Source: Corallochytrium limacisporum (lineage: Eukaryota; Opisthokonta). Taken from it: a stretch of DNA of 49,140 nucleotides. Below are positions 8,886-18,216 of the stretch, one piece after another. Made by a program: the position numbers and the translations under genes. How positions within the stretch are numbered: the stretch's first letter is position 1; each line of letters starts with the position of its first letter. The notes under the pieces are model-generated. The model did no database searches. It saw only the letters and a program-made list of their open reading frames with translations, and was not told the origin of the DNA. Location: positions 196,367 to 245,506 of the forward strand of contig PDIP01000026.1 of the NCBI GenBank assembly GCA_002811645.1, given 5' to 3'.

Positions 8886-11387
8886 ATGCCAGCAAGAGCG
8901 ACGGATTCGAAGACGTTCCTGGAGGATTATGTGCTTGAATATGGCAAAAAATCGTTGCAATCAATCGCAACCTCTTACGAAGACTCAACCTTAGACACAG
9001 CATTCACTAGATTCTTGGTTGCTCAATATTCGGGGCGTCTGAGTGAGCAAGACTTGCTCGAACAATACAAACAGAGTGTGGCTACATGTAGCATAGGAAT
9101 TAGCCAACAGTATGACACAGAACGGGCACGTCAACTTCGAGAAGAATGGAAGTGCTGGCTATTGACCACTAAGCTTAGTAACTGCCTGACAGATCTGGTC
9201 AGTCGGATGCTGAGCGACCACCGAGCACGGCTATCGGAGTTCCGGACACAGAGCGGATACATGCAAATCTTCAATGAAGGTGAAATTATTGCTCTCCTGC
9301 GTGAGTTTGATGACAGACTTGCCATCAATGACGCAATCTGTGACTGGCTGGAAGAGATTCAGTCCAGTGCGCTAACAGGAGACCCGAACCGGAATGTGTA
9401 TGCAACACAGACAACATACGTGGGCTGGGAAAGCACGATCGAAGCGGTGACGACAGCGAGGCGTAGTGGACTAGAGGTTCCCACTCTCAGTCTCATTGCT
9501 GACCTAGACCCTGATGCACCCATCCGGGAAGAGGAAGAGCTGACTGCACAAGATGACATGGAGGAGAAAAGACTGTCCCTTGAATTGTATTCCCTGTTGC
9601 GGCAGGGGCGGCTTAGCGACGCTATTAGTCTCTGCACGGTGGTGCGGCAGTTTTGGAAAGCAGCGATCCTCAAGGGCGGTGAGTGCTACTACGATCGCCA
9701 TCTATTGGCTCTTGGAGATGATGTAATCGACGAGTCCGGATTGGAAGAAGCCATGGGCCGCAATTTGGAGAAGAAACGCATTGTTGAAGGGTCATTCCAC
9801 GGGAACATGCACCGCAGCATCTGGAAGAAGCAGATCTGGAGTGCATCAAATCAAAACAAGATAGATCGGTATGAGAAGGCATTGTACGGCGTACTTTCCG
9901 GCAATTTGGAAGCTGTTTTGCCTGTGTGCGACGGGTGGGATGATGCTCTTTGGGCCAACCTCCGTACGACTTCCGTTCGCATGATCGAGGCAGAGTTGAA
10001 TGACAAGGTGATAGCAAACGACTCTAACTTTATGGACACATCGGATACATTCTCAGGTCTTGAGATTGATTTCAACAATCTGTTTAGCCAGCTGAACAAC
10101 CGCTATGAAACCTCTCATTTTGAAGAGATTCAGGAGGCCCTTGTGTTGTGCCATGCCTTTGTGTACCATGCGGCTCAGAATGGATTACGGGACGGGCAAA
10201 CAAAGGCCATGGGCGTAATTGAGGACTTGTTTGATCGGATCACCCGGAATATGGACGGAATTGGCTCAGAACTTGACATTGTCTTTGGGTCTGATCTCAG
10301 CATCGACTTTCTGACTGTTGACCTACTTCGCTTTTATGTACATCTCCTTATCTATCTGCGTCGCAGCGAATGGCTTTCCAGCCCCGAAGCGCGGCGTGTG
10401 CTGTACGGACCGAAAGCGAATGTTGTCCTCTCCCTCTACATCCGTCGTTTGCTTGAAAGCGGCAACCATCACCTAGTGTTCATGTATGTCGCGCTTATGA
10501 CCGATGACGACGTTAAGACAGCACTGATAACGAATTTCCTGAAGGTGGTTGTGACCTGTGATCTGGAGCGCTACGACAGCACCTCAACCTGGGCACCCTT
10601 CTACGAGCTCGGATCCTATGAGCAGTTGGAAATTCCCATGGACCGCAGCATGTACCGGCTAAATCTTGTTCTACAGAACGACATTCACGGAAGCGGAAGT
10701 GCGGTGAGTGAGTTTGATTTTGATCGCGCCATTGAAGCTCTGCACTGGATTGCCTTTACTGGTAGCGACCCATTGCTGCTCGGCATGGGTAACCGTCTGA
10801 TCCGTGTCTGTCTGCTCGCGGATTACAACTTTGAGGCTGCGACGAAGGCACTTGCTAAAGTTCTTGAGCTCCTGGACAGCGACGGCACTGACGCAGGAGG
10901 CACTGACGCAGACAACACTGAGGCCCTCCGTGCAGAGCTTGCATTCTATACCGGGTTGACCGCAGGGTGGAACGAACTCAACGACCTACATATCAAAATT
11001 GCTGACGGCGGCGCCGAGTATGCGGAGTACTTTGAATCAGACCTGGAAGAATTCGAAAAGCACTTCCGTATTCTGTTCCTCTACGATTGGTGTAAGGCAA
11101 TTGCTCCCTTGAAGGTCGAAGCTGATTTGCGGTGTGACGTGGACCGCGCAGATATCTGGCCCCATATAAGCCGCCAATGGCTGCTCCATCTCACATCCTT
11201 GTACCTTAATGTGGCACCGCATAAGAGCGTCAACGGTACGTGGACCGTGCTTGGCATTATAAATGAGAACCCTGTGGATTCGCAGCTCATGGAGCGGTTA
11301 TTTGACATTCAGTCGGAGGCTGAAGTTTTCCTAGGAACAGCCAGTGAACTGCTCATCAACGGCCTTCCCACAGACGACCTGTCGTAA
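8886..11387 (+). CDS. NUP107: Nucleoporin Nup107 (Nup84 family)
   Basis: This is a scaffold subunit of the Y-shaped (Nup107-160) complex that forms the outer rings of the nuclear pore. The 833-residue product is all alpha-helical in appearance and lacks FG repeats, as the family should (human 925). The family signature is clear in the middle: DRYEKALYGVLSGNLEAVLP followed by VCDGWDDALWANLR matches the conserved stretch of Nup107/Nup84. Upstream, LYSLLRQGRLSDAISLC and QFWKAAILKGGE fit the helical-repeat part of the Nup84/Nup107 domain. The start is ATG 8886 (ACCATGCC), the first ATG in frame. There is no intron in 2.5 kb. The convergent neighbour's stop is only 80 nt away. It lies two genes from the Nup358-like gene, another pore component. 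Confidence 0.9.
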   Translation: MPARATDSKTFLEDYVLEYGKKSLQSIATSYEDSTLDTAFTRFLVAQYSGRLSEQDLLEQYKQSVATCSIGISQQYDTERARQLREEWKCWLLTTKLSNCLTDLVSRMLSDHRARLSEFRTQSGYMQIFNEGEIIALLREFDDRLAINDAICDWLEEIQSSALTGDPNRNVYATQTTYVGWESTIEAVTTARRSGLEVPTLSLIADLDPDAPIREEEELTAQDDMEEKRLSLELYSLLRQGRLSDAISLCTVVRQFWKAAILKGGECYYDRHLLALGDDVIDESGLEEAMGRNLEKKRIVEGSFHGNMHRSIWKKQIWSASNQNKIDRYEKALYGVLSGNLEAVLPVCDGWDDALWANLRTTSVRMIEAELNDKVIANDSNFMDTSDTFSGLEIDFNNLFSQLNNRYETSHFEEIQEALVLCHAFVYHAAQNGLRDGQTKAMGVIEDLFDRITRNMDGIGSELDIVFGSDLSIDFLTVDLLRFYVHLLIYLRRSEWLSSPEARRVLYGPKANVVLSLYIRRLLESGNHHLVFMYVALMTDDDVKTALITNFLKVVVTCDLERYDSTSTWAPFYELGSYEQLEIPMDRSMYRLNLVLQNDIHGSGSAVSEFDFDRAIEALHWIAFTGSDPLLLGMGNRLIRVCLLADYNFEAATKALAKVLELLDSDGTDAGGTDADNTEALRAELAFYTGLTAGWNELNDLHIKIADGGAEYAEYFESDLEEFEKHFRILFLYDWCKAIAPLKVEADLRCDVDRADIWPHISRQWLLHLTSLYLNVAPHKSVNGTWTVLGIINENPVDSQLMERLFDIQSEAEVFLGTASELLINGLPTDDLS

Positions 11388-11467
11388 TTCATGTAAGCCC
11401 CTAATCACAAACAATAGTTCATGTTCAATGTGTATCTTGGCATTGTATTCAAGGCCTTTTAGACGTT

Positions 11468-14400
11468 TTATGCTGCTATAGCACCTCCGCGGTCTCGGTA
11501 TTGCCGTGCAATACTCCTGCCGTGATGGTTGTGTTTTCTTGTCTGCTCCCGATTGCGCAGCCATTCGAGAACGGCTCGATTCATGGCCTGCATGCCATTC
11601 AGGAGGCGTTCCCGTTCGGCGGTGACGGCCAATTTGACTTCCGCTTGCATGCGTTGCTCCATCGCGTTTTCGACGGAACGAATAGTCTCTTGAGAAAGCC
11701 CATTGTTAGCGAGGGCGGATAAATCGACGTTCATTGCCGCGGCCGTCCGCTGCATGGAGTGTGTGACGGTGGCGAGATGAGAGTCCAGCTTGTTCGCCAG
11801 GACACGGGCGATGGAATCCACACCATCTCCGGTGAGGGCACTGGAATCAGGAGGTGATGGTTTCTTCTGTTGTTGTTGCTGTTGCAGTGTCTTACGTTCA
11901 TCTATCGCCTGCTGCATAGCCTGTCGGACCTGACTGTCCACCTCCTGCAGCGTACGTTGGAGGTCCCTGAATGCGTCGGCAGTGGTCGGAATGTGTCGGA
12001 GGACCTCCATGAGCTTGGCACTGTGTTCATCTCGTACGTGTGTTAGGACCTTGAGCTGATGTGCATTCTCACCGCGCAGCCCTCTCACGGATGCCACAGC
12101 CTTGCGTTGGTCCATCAACGACTCCTGTAGCTGCTCCATTGTGGCAAGCATACGCTTCTGTTTTGCTGTCCCTTGTCTGAGTTTGTCATTTGTGCGGCCA
12201 AGCTTGGTGACGGAGTCCCGATACTGATCGGACAGCTCGGAAAGTTCATTGCGGAGCACATGGCAAGTCATGCACGCCTCCTTGTCTTCGAACCTGTCAG
12301 TTACGAGGAGCACTTCATCTGTCTGCGTGCCACGGACATACTGCTGCACACCAATGGTCTGCGTGGCTGCCCAATTTTGCTGATTGTGGCGGCGCTCGGC
12401 CATGTCTTTGGATACTTGTGCAAAAAATGGCGCCCAGTCCTTGTGGCATAGTTGGTGGTGCAGGACGCAACTCTTCTCCAACACCACGTCCTCGGATGAT
12501 CCAATCTGCTCTTGGAACAGGTTGATCAGATCGGCTTGCAAGTTTTGGAACTCCTGGTGCAGGCGCTGACTGTTCTCCACATTCGCGTTGGTAAGCTGCG
12601 CGACGCTTTCATGGATGGCGCCTTCCTGAAGCTGGTGCAGGCGGGCAATTTCCTGCTGGTGAGCCGAACGCAGGTCTTCCAGCTGCTTGATGTGGTTTGC
12701 AGCCATCTGCTTCAATTCGCTCTCTCGCTGCTGCAGCTGCTGGGGCTCCCTTTCTATAGTGCTTTGCTTCTCCACCAGAACATTCTCCAACCGAGCAATC
12801 TCTGCCTTCAGCACAGCCTGCTGCTTTTCGTTTCTACTTTGCAAGACGTCAATCTCTGCCTTGTGTTTCTCAGTGAGACTGTCGGAGCCCTCCTGCTCCT
12901 CTTCTAGCATTTTGCTAATTTTCAGGTACTCCTTTTTCACGTCGGACACTTCAAGGACGGCGCGATGGTACTTCTGTTCCCACTCCCACACACCGCCCTC
13001 ACTGGCCTTTTCGATCAACTCGTCACGGACCTTTTCCAGTTTAGCAATATCCTTCAGCAAGCCATCTGCGTAAGCATCTTTTTCCGTGATGACTCCTCGG
13101 GCCAGATCCAATTCACCCTGAAGATGTGCAAAGGCCTGATGAAGGTCATTAATCTCCTCCTCCATTGCTTTATGTACCTCGGGATCCACGATCATGTCTC
13201 CGGACACCAAAGTTTCGATGTTCTGGTCCACCTTATTGACCACATTGCCGTCAACCTGGCCCACATCAATGCCAACCTGAACTGCCTGACTTTCCTGAAC
13301 AACAGACGGTTTCACAGTCACCGTGTGACTACCTTGCTTAAGATGACGCAGTGCCTCCAGTAGCGCCGATTCCATGCAACAGACATTGATGTCACTGTCT
13401 TGCATGGCAGAAGAGTCTGTATCATTCACATACTTCTGCCAGAGTTCACGAACCGCCTTGCCGTTTGGACACTTGCACGTATTAAGCGCTCGTTGTTGTG
13501 ATAAGAGATCCATTGACTCCCTGAGCAGGCCGCATTCCCGGTATGCCTCGTCCAGATCCTGTTGCATATCGCTAATCATGGTCTGTAGTACCGTGTTTGT
13601 GCGGTTGCTCTCTTGCAAACTATCTCGAAGTTTGTTGAGGGCATCAGGGTCCGCATTTTCGTCGTTGATGATGGAAACCATTGCCTCTGATCCGCGTCCA
13701 TCTAGGATCGCTTGGATGTTCTGTGTATACATCTGATCCTTTGTCTCTAGCATTCGTGATAGGGCTGACACCTTGGCTTCGAGATCGGCACGCTCATTCT
13801 GCCACTTATGGCGAGCGCTGGTGAAATCCGTGCGTAGCGTCTCGACATCGCGTTCGGACCCGTACCGCTTGAGTTCTGCATTTTCCTGCTGTGTTGTTTC
13901 CAGTGCTACAGTGTACTCAACGACCTGTTCCTTTTTCCGTTCCACCTCTACATGCAAACTCTTAATCTGGGCCTCGAGGTCGTCGATCTTTGTCTCGAGA
14001 CGAACCTCATTAGTTTGCGCGTCACTCTCACGAGTCTCAAGTTCGTGGATCCTTTGCGTGGCAACCTCCAATTTCTCCAAGAAATGCCGTACCTGTTCGC
14101 TATGTTCACTCTTGAGTGTGTGCACATCCTGGTTGAGCTTTGCTGATCTCTCCCGCTCAGCTTCTAAGAGTACCCGGAGTTCGCGCGCATCCTCGCTTTC
14201 ATTACTGTACTTGAGGAGTGCGGTGGAAGATGCAAACTCAGGAGGCCGACGTTTGGGACTGGTGTCTGTTTGTACAACAGGTAGAATCCGTGTCGTTTCA
14301 TCAATGTTATCCGCGTCTGATTCCAAATCATCGTCATCGTCATCTTCAAACACCGCGTGGGCGTCATTCAGCAAGATCTCAATTTCCCGCGTCAGCTCCG

Positions 14401-14554
14401 CCCGACGATCCTGATTGTCGACGTCTGATACATCGCTGTTGTTGTCGTACTGAATATTGTCTAGTTTGCTGACGTCGATTTCCTGTGCCCATTCATCGGG
14501 ATCCTGTCCGGCCCGCGTTGATGACGCCACTTCTGCTTGAACGGGGTGAGGCAT
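11468..14554 (-). CDS. Large coiled-coil protein of unknown function with LC8-type TQT motifs
   Basis: The 1028-residue product cannot be assigned to a known family by eye. It has an acidic N-terminus with a run of Asp (residues 71-76), then long heptad-rich coiled coils at about 120-350, 465-690 and 765-890. A Q6 run lies at 891-896, and the C-terminus is helical and basic (NREQTRKHNHHGRS). Between coils are short linkers with candidate dynein light chain LC8 anchors: AATQTIG (731-733) and RGTQTDE (743-745), plus weaker VVQTDT (94-98) and AVQVGID (424-430). Cys pairs occur at CKC (360-362), CC (392-393) and CMTC (761-764). This build is common in centrosomal, ciliary or motor-adaptor scaffolds, but that role is inference. 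The start ATG 14554 has a TATA-like element about 48 nt upstream. Confidence 0.85.
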   Translation of the reverse strand: MPHPVQAEVASSTRAGQDPDEWAQEIDVSKLDNIQYDNNSDVSDVDNQDRRAELTREIEILLNDAHAVFEDDDDDDLESDADNIDETTRILPVVQTDTSPKRRPPEFASSTALLKYSNESEDARELRVLLEAERERSAKLNQDVHTLKSEHSEQVRHFLEKLEVATQRIHELETRESDAQTNEVRLETKIDDLEAQIKSLHVEVERKKEQVVEYTVALETTQQENAELKRYGSERDVETLRTDFTSARHKWQNERADLEAKVSALSRMLETKDQMYTQNIQAILDGRGSEAMVSIINDENADPDALNKLRDSLQESNRTNTVLQTMISDMQQDLDEAYRECGLLRESMDLLSQQRALNTCKCPNGKAVRELWQKYVNDTDSSAMQDSDINVCCMESALLEALRHLKQGSHTVTVKPSVVQESQAVQVGIDVGQVDGNVVNKVDQNIETLVSGDMIVDPEVHKAMEEEINDLHQAFAHLQGELDLARGVITEKDAYADGLLKDIAKLEKVRDELIEKASEGGVWEWEQKYHRAVLEVSDVKKEYLKISKMLEEEQEGSDSLTEKHKAEIDVLQSRNEKQQAVLKAEIARLENVLVEKQSTIEREPQQLQQRESELKQMAANHIKQLEDLRSAHQQEIARLHQLQEGAIHESVAQLTNANVENSQRLHQEFQNLQADLINLFQEQIGSSEDVVLEKSCVLHHQLCHKDWAPFFAQVSKDMAERRHNQQNWAATQTIGVQQYVRGTQTDEVLLVTDRFEDKEACMTCHVLRNELSELSDQYRDSVTKLGRTNDKLRQGTAKQKRMLATMEQLQESLMDQRKAVASVRGLRGENAHQLKVLTHVRDEHSAKLMEVLRHIPTTADAFRDLQRTLQEVDSQVRQAMQQAIDERKTLQQQQQQKKPSPPDSSALTGDGVDSIARVLANKLDSHLATVTHSMQRTAAAMNVDLSALANNGLSQETIRSVENAMEQRMQAEVKLAVTAERERLLNGMQAMNRAVLEWLRNREQTRKHNHHGRSIARQYRDRGGAIAA

Positions 14555-14601
14555 TCTGTTGTGTTCTTCGGCTTCCCTTGGACCTACCCAAGCTGTTCAG
14601 G

Positions 14602-14610
14602 TTTTATATA
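14602..14610 (-). promoter_or_regulatory. Candidate TATA box of the coiled-coil gene
   Basis: The minus strand reads TATATAAAA, about 48 nt before the ATG at 14554. The match and the spacing are good for a TATA promoter with a short leader, but there is no transcription start evidence. Confidence 0.4.
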
Positions 14611-15144
14611 CCGTCATGGCACAATATCCCGTGGTGTTCAACATCAAATTAAATACGAAATATAGTAGGAGCTCCATCCGTTCACGTTCTCAAGTACCCA
14701 TCGATGCTCTCCGCGGGCCAAGTTAGTGTCCCAAGTACCACACAAGAACCCGCCCTAGCAGTCGCGCAGGGTTAGGGGGATTTCCTATATATATTTTTTC
14801 GCGCGCAAAAGAGAACGCGGAGAAATAGGACCCCTCCCGCCTTTGACTCACGGCACCAATATTAGTTTTTTAAATGCCTCAGCTTTTTAATTAAGTAATC
14901 GGAGAGAACTGCGTGGAGAAACAGCACATACCATCTGTGTGTTGTGTCATGCACGGGGCGGGTGAGGAAGAATCGGCCATCTCCGACATACTGCGGATGC
15001 GATAGTTGGCAGGTTGCTATTTGATGCGTGTGCCTATCTCATCGTGAGTTTTGTAGTGCACATTATTAGGTTAGTGCAAAATTTGAAATAGAATCGAAAC
15101 TAGAACATGATGTGACGGGAAGATCAAGTGAATACCAAATAAAC
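14611..15144. promoter_or_regulatory. Divergent promoter region, coiled-coil gene / TIMMDC1-like gene
   Basis: About 590 nt separates the two divergent starts (14554 and 15145). Apart from the TATA-like element, the stretch has an AT-rich patch around 14785-14800 and a tiny upstream ORF (ATG ATG TGA, 15107-15115) before the plus-strand gene. No other gene is supported. Confidence 0.4.
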
Positions 15145-15954
15145 ATGGACGGTCTTTTTTGGGGCCTGCAGATCCCTATAGAGATACACGATGATATAGA
15201 CCTCTACGATAAAGAAGGAAATCATGTTGGTGTCAAACCAGCCCCATTTGGTGCCATATTCGAAGGCATGGGCCGCCGTGTGCATTCCGAAGGGGAGGCT
15301 ATGCAGTACGGTGGACCTCCCGAGGAATTGGCCATCGCCGGCAAGGACGCCCTGAACATTGCAACCTTCGGTGCAGTACTAGGATCACTACAAGGGGCGA
15401 AATTAGGAGATGCGAAATGGATGGCAGAAAACAAGGACACCGTGTTCGCTGGACGACACGAGCCCCGGCGCTTGCGAAACTACGCCGTCATTTTGGGAGG
15501 TGTAAGAATGGGATCGAAATACGGAGGATACTTGGGACTCTTTGGCGGTACGTACAGTCTTGCAGTACAGTTGCTCGAACGACAGCGACGGATAAGGGAT
15601 CCCAGTAATGGCATCATGGCGGGCGCGGTCGCAGGGGCAGTCACCTCGTTGCCGACTTTGTCCCCGCGGGTCACCATTTTGAGCACTCTCCTAGGCGCTG
15701 TGGTCGGTGGCTGTGGCAGCATCCTACAAATTGCTGTGATGCTTGGACGCAAGGAATATACCCCTGAAAGGTATGTTGATCCCATTGAAGAAGTCAGGGA
15801 GAAACGACGTATAAAGAAGGCCATGTTTGAACGAGATATGATGGCAACCGAAGCCGCCATCCTAGATATGCAGCTTGGCATGCTTGACAGTGACGATCTC
15901 CTCAAGGAAACGAAGAAACTTGCGGATGGACAGCAGGCAAAGGCACGTGAGTGA
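15145..15954 (+). CDS. Tim17/22/23-family membrane protein, TIMMDC1-like
   Basis: The likely product is 269 residues from ATG 15145 (AAACATGGAC); the frame extends upstream only by a non-ATG codon. The central part holds glycine-rich hydrophobic segments typical of the Tim17/22/23 superfamily: ATFGAVLGSLQGAKLG (about 75-90), ILGGVRMGSKYGGYLGLFGG, GIMAGAVAGAVTSLP and TLLGAVVGGCGSILQIAVML. They are followed by a charged helical tail with two EK/RR-rich stretches. Layout and length (human 285) best fit TIMMDC1, a mitochondrial inner-membrane assembly factor for complex I. Other Tim17-domain proteins remain possible, and Tim17/Tim23 themselves are much shorter. No classical N-terminal presequence is visible, which suits the superfamily's internal targeting. 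Confidence 0.7.
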   Translation: MDGLFWGLQIPIEIHDDIDLYDKEGNHVGVKPAPFGAIFEGMGRRVHSEGEAMQYGGPPEELAIAGKDALNIATFGAVLGSLQGAKLGDAKWMAENKDTVFAGRHEPRRLRNYAVILGGVRMGSKYGGYLGLFGGTYSLAVQLLERQRRIRDPSNGIMAGAVAGAVTSLPTLSPRVTILSTLLGAVVGGCGSILQIAVMLGRKEYTPERYVDPIEEVREKRRIKKAMFERDMMATEAAILDMQLGMLDSDDLLKETKKLADGQQAKARE

Positions 15955-16440
15955 TACCTCGTTGCCTTGTCTTCTCGAAGGCAGTATATCGAGAACAATC
16001 ACCGGAATCACCAATACATGCTCATCAACCACTTCCCCAATAGGTCATTTCGATACATTTTTGGTCTGGGTGCCGCTGGTTCATATACTACACTCTGATT
16101 GGTCAACTTCCCTCCGGTAGTCAATGTACTGAGTAGGTAACAAATCCAATACTTTAACTACGGGACGCCCTCCCCCTTCGAAGGGACGGGTTAACAGGCC
16201 CCGCAAAGTTCGGGGCGCCCTCTCCATCCCGTTGTTGGCTGCTAAAGGAAAGTTACCATTTCACAATTGAGCCCTAACGGACTCCAATTCAAACTTCCAA
16301 GGGTTCCACGGGTTCTTCAGAGGAACAATCACTGCATATTAAAACCCCAAATCACTCATAAATAATATCATCGCGAGGTGAGTACGCAGTGGCGGATTAA
16401 GTTTTGGTTGTAAACAGCGTTGAAACATGTAAAAGGAGGA
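15955..16440. other. Intergenic, TIMMDC1-like to PDZ gene
   Basis: A 486-nt spacer between two plus-strand genes. It contains a 12-bp palindrome CCCTTCGAAGGG (16174-16185), two related GC-rich pieces (CGGGACGCCCTC and CGGGGCGCCCTC) and a start-stop element ATG TAA (16427-16432) just before the next gene. No gene is supported. Confidence 0.4.
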
Positions 16441-18216
16441 ATGCTTAATCACGGAATTGAAATGCAGTCCGCTTTCATGGCAGAAAGTGCCAGTAGCCGC
16501 TGGGAATCATGGGCCCGGCTTAACAAAGCAGCTACAGCATGGCATGGAGGGTCTATGACTTCCATTCCTGACCACACTGAAATCGACTTCTGTGATGTCT
16601 TTACGTTCAACGTAACGCGGTACATGCGCAAGGCAGGGATAGGCCTTACACTAAAGGGGTCTCGCAAATATGGTGTGCCTCCGTTTGTGCATGCTGTGGA
16701 GGAGGGTTCGCCGTGTCATGATATGAATTTCATGCCTGGTGATCAGATTCTTTCCATCAATGGTCACTCGTGCGCAGCGGCCAGCGTAGAGGAGGTTGCG
16801 GAACTCATACATGAAACTTTCGATGGTCCGGGTGAACTTGTAGTAGAAATTGCAGTAAACACTGCGTTCACAAGTCTGCTGCTTGGAGTACCATACGAAG
16901 TTGCTGCTTCGCAACTGATTCCACGGTTCCAAAGGCCAATGAGGACGCCCAGAGAGGCCTCACAAACGAGCTCCGCAATATCACAAGCAACTCCTCAAAA
17001 CAGTGATCCCAATCTTAACATTCACATGGTGGAATCCACCACGTCCATCTTCGAAAATCTCCAATATTGCGAAGGCGAGCGAGAGGCGAAGGAAACCGAG
17101 AAACCAGATCCTACAAACCCAGGATATAACAGTCCCAGCATCGAAGTAACAGACATTGACTTGGAGACCACGACCGAAGACTACGGACAAGACCTTGCGT
17201 TCGACGATAAGGAGGAAGAGACTCATACTGTGGAAGAGACTCAAACTGTGGAAGAGACTCAAACTGGGGACGAGGCTCAGACTGTCGAAGAGATTCAGGC
17301 TGAGGAAGAGGCTCAGACTGTCGAAGAGATTCAGGCTGAGGAAGAGGCTCAGGCTGTCGAAAAGACTCAGACTGTGGAAGAGACTCAGGCTGTGGAAGAG
17401 GCTCAGACTGTCGATGAGACTCAGGCTGTGGAAGAGGATAAGACTGCGGAAGAGGCTGAGGCTGCACAAGAGGCTGAGGCTGCACAAGAGGCGGAGGCTG
17501 CACAAGAGGCTCAGGCTGTGGATGAGAATCTGGTAGAAGATGTTGCTCAGGTTGATGATGAGACGCAGACTGAGGATGAGGTTCAGACCGAGGATGAGGT
17601 TCAGACTGAGGATGAGGTTCAGACTGAGGTCGAGGCTCAGGTTGCTGAAGAGTCTCAGGCTGCTGAAGAGTCCCAGGCTGCTGATGAGGCTCAGGCTGCT
17701 GATGAGGCTCAGGCTGCTGATGAGGCTAAGGCGGCTGATGAGGCTCAGGCTGCTTATGAGGCTCAGGTTGCGGATGAGGCTCAGGTTCAAGATGAGGAAC
17801 CGACCGAGTTTGATGAGTCTAATGCCGGGGCTGCCACCAAGAATGACGAGAAGGATGCAGGCGAGGCAATGGAAACACCAGCTGACGATCCAAAGCCCCA
17901 ACCGCAAGACACACCCACGGAGCCGGTAGAGGAAGGAACCAACCAAGACCTTTTGATGAAGTTGCAAACCATTTCCAAACGCAATGCCGCTAGATTGGGT
18001 ATTTCTCAGAGCGATGTTGAGAGGGCACGTAAGTATCGCGAATTTCGGCGGCAGCAGAGCTCCAGCTTGGGCAATCTCAGCACCATACCAACACACGAGC
18101 AGCCCATTCGGGACATGACTGCCAAGTATTCGCGTGAAGGACAACCCGAGCGGCTATCCCTAAAAGACAAGGTGATCTTGTACGACTACATCACAAAGGA
18201 TTCTGATGATGCATGA
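16441..18216 (+). CDS. PDZ-domain protein with long acidic hexapeptide repeat
   Basis: The 591-residue product starts at ATG 16441; the frame extends seven codons upstream without an ATG. A PDZ domain lies at about 55-140: the ligand-binding loop reads GIGLTLKG, followed by FVHAVEEGSPC, FMPGDQILSINGHSC and VEEVAELIHE. After a Ser/Thr/Pro linker, residues about 258-458 form a degenerate six-residue repeat of the type [EA]-[TA]-Q-[TA]-[VA]-[ED], strongly acidic and probably helical. The C-terminus (about 505-591) is mixed, with a basic helix (DVERARKYREFRRQ) and LKDKVILYDYI. I know no ortholog; a scaffold that binds C-terminal peptides through PDZ and uses the repeat as a spacer is an inference. 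Confidence 0.8.
   Translation: MLNHGIEMQSAFMAESASSRWESWARLNKAATAWHGGSMTSIPDHTEIDFCDVFTFNVTRYMRKAGIGLTLKGSRKYGVPPFVHAVEEGSPCHDMNFMPGDQILSINGHSCAAASVEEVAELIHETFDGPGELVVEIAVNTAFTSLLLGVPYEVAASQLIPRFQRPMRTPREASQTSSAISQATPQNSDPNLNIHMVESTTSIFENLQYCEGEREAKETEKPDPTNPGYNSPSIEVTDIDLETTTEDYGQDLAFDDKEEETHTVEETQTVEETQTGDEAQTVEEIQAEEEAQTVEEIQAEEEAQAVEKTQTVEETQAVEEAQTVDETQAVEEDKTAEEAEAAQEAEAAQEAEAAQEAQAVDENLVEDVAQVDDETQTEDEVQTEDEVQTEDEVQTEVEAQVAEESQAAEESQAADEAQAADEAQAADEAKAADEAQAAYEAQVADEAQVQDEEPTEFDESNAGAATKNDEKDAGEAMETPADDPKPQPQDTPTEPVEEGTNQDLLMKLQTISKRNAARLGISQSDVERARKYREFRRQQSSSLGNLSTIPTHEQPIRDMTAKYSREGQPERLSLKDKVILYDYITKDSDDA
17212..17815 (+). repeat. 18-bp coding minisatellite (hexapeptide repeat)
   Basis: About 600 bp made of roughly 33 variant copies of an 18-bp unit such as GAGGCTCAGGCTGTGGAA, all in frame and encoding E-A/T-Q-A/T-V/A-E hexamers. 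Subtypes cluster: TVEETQ early, EAEAAQ in the middle, EDEVQT and ADEAQA later. This suggests local duplication by slippage or unequal exchange. Confidence 0.9.

Noticed and set aside
16981-18144. Long minus-strand open frame (387 codons) full of Ser-Leu repeats
   Set aside because: It is the antisense of the acidic hexapeptide repeat of the PDZ gene; the SL pattern is a by-product of the GAG/CAG-type repeat on the other strand.
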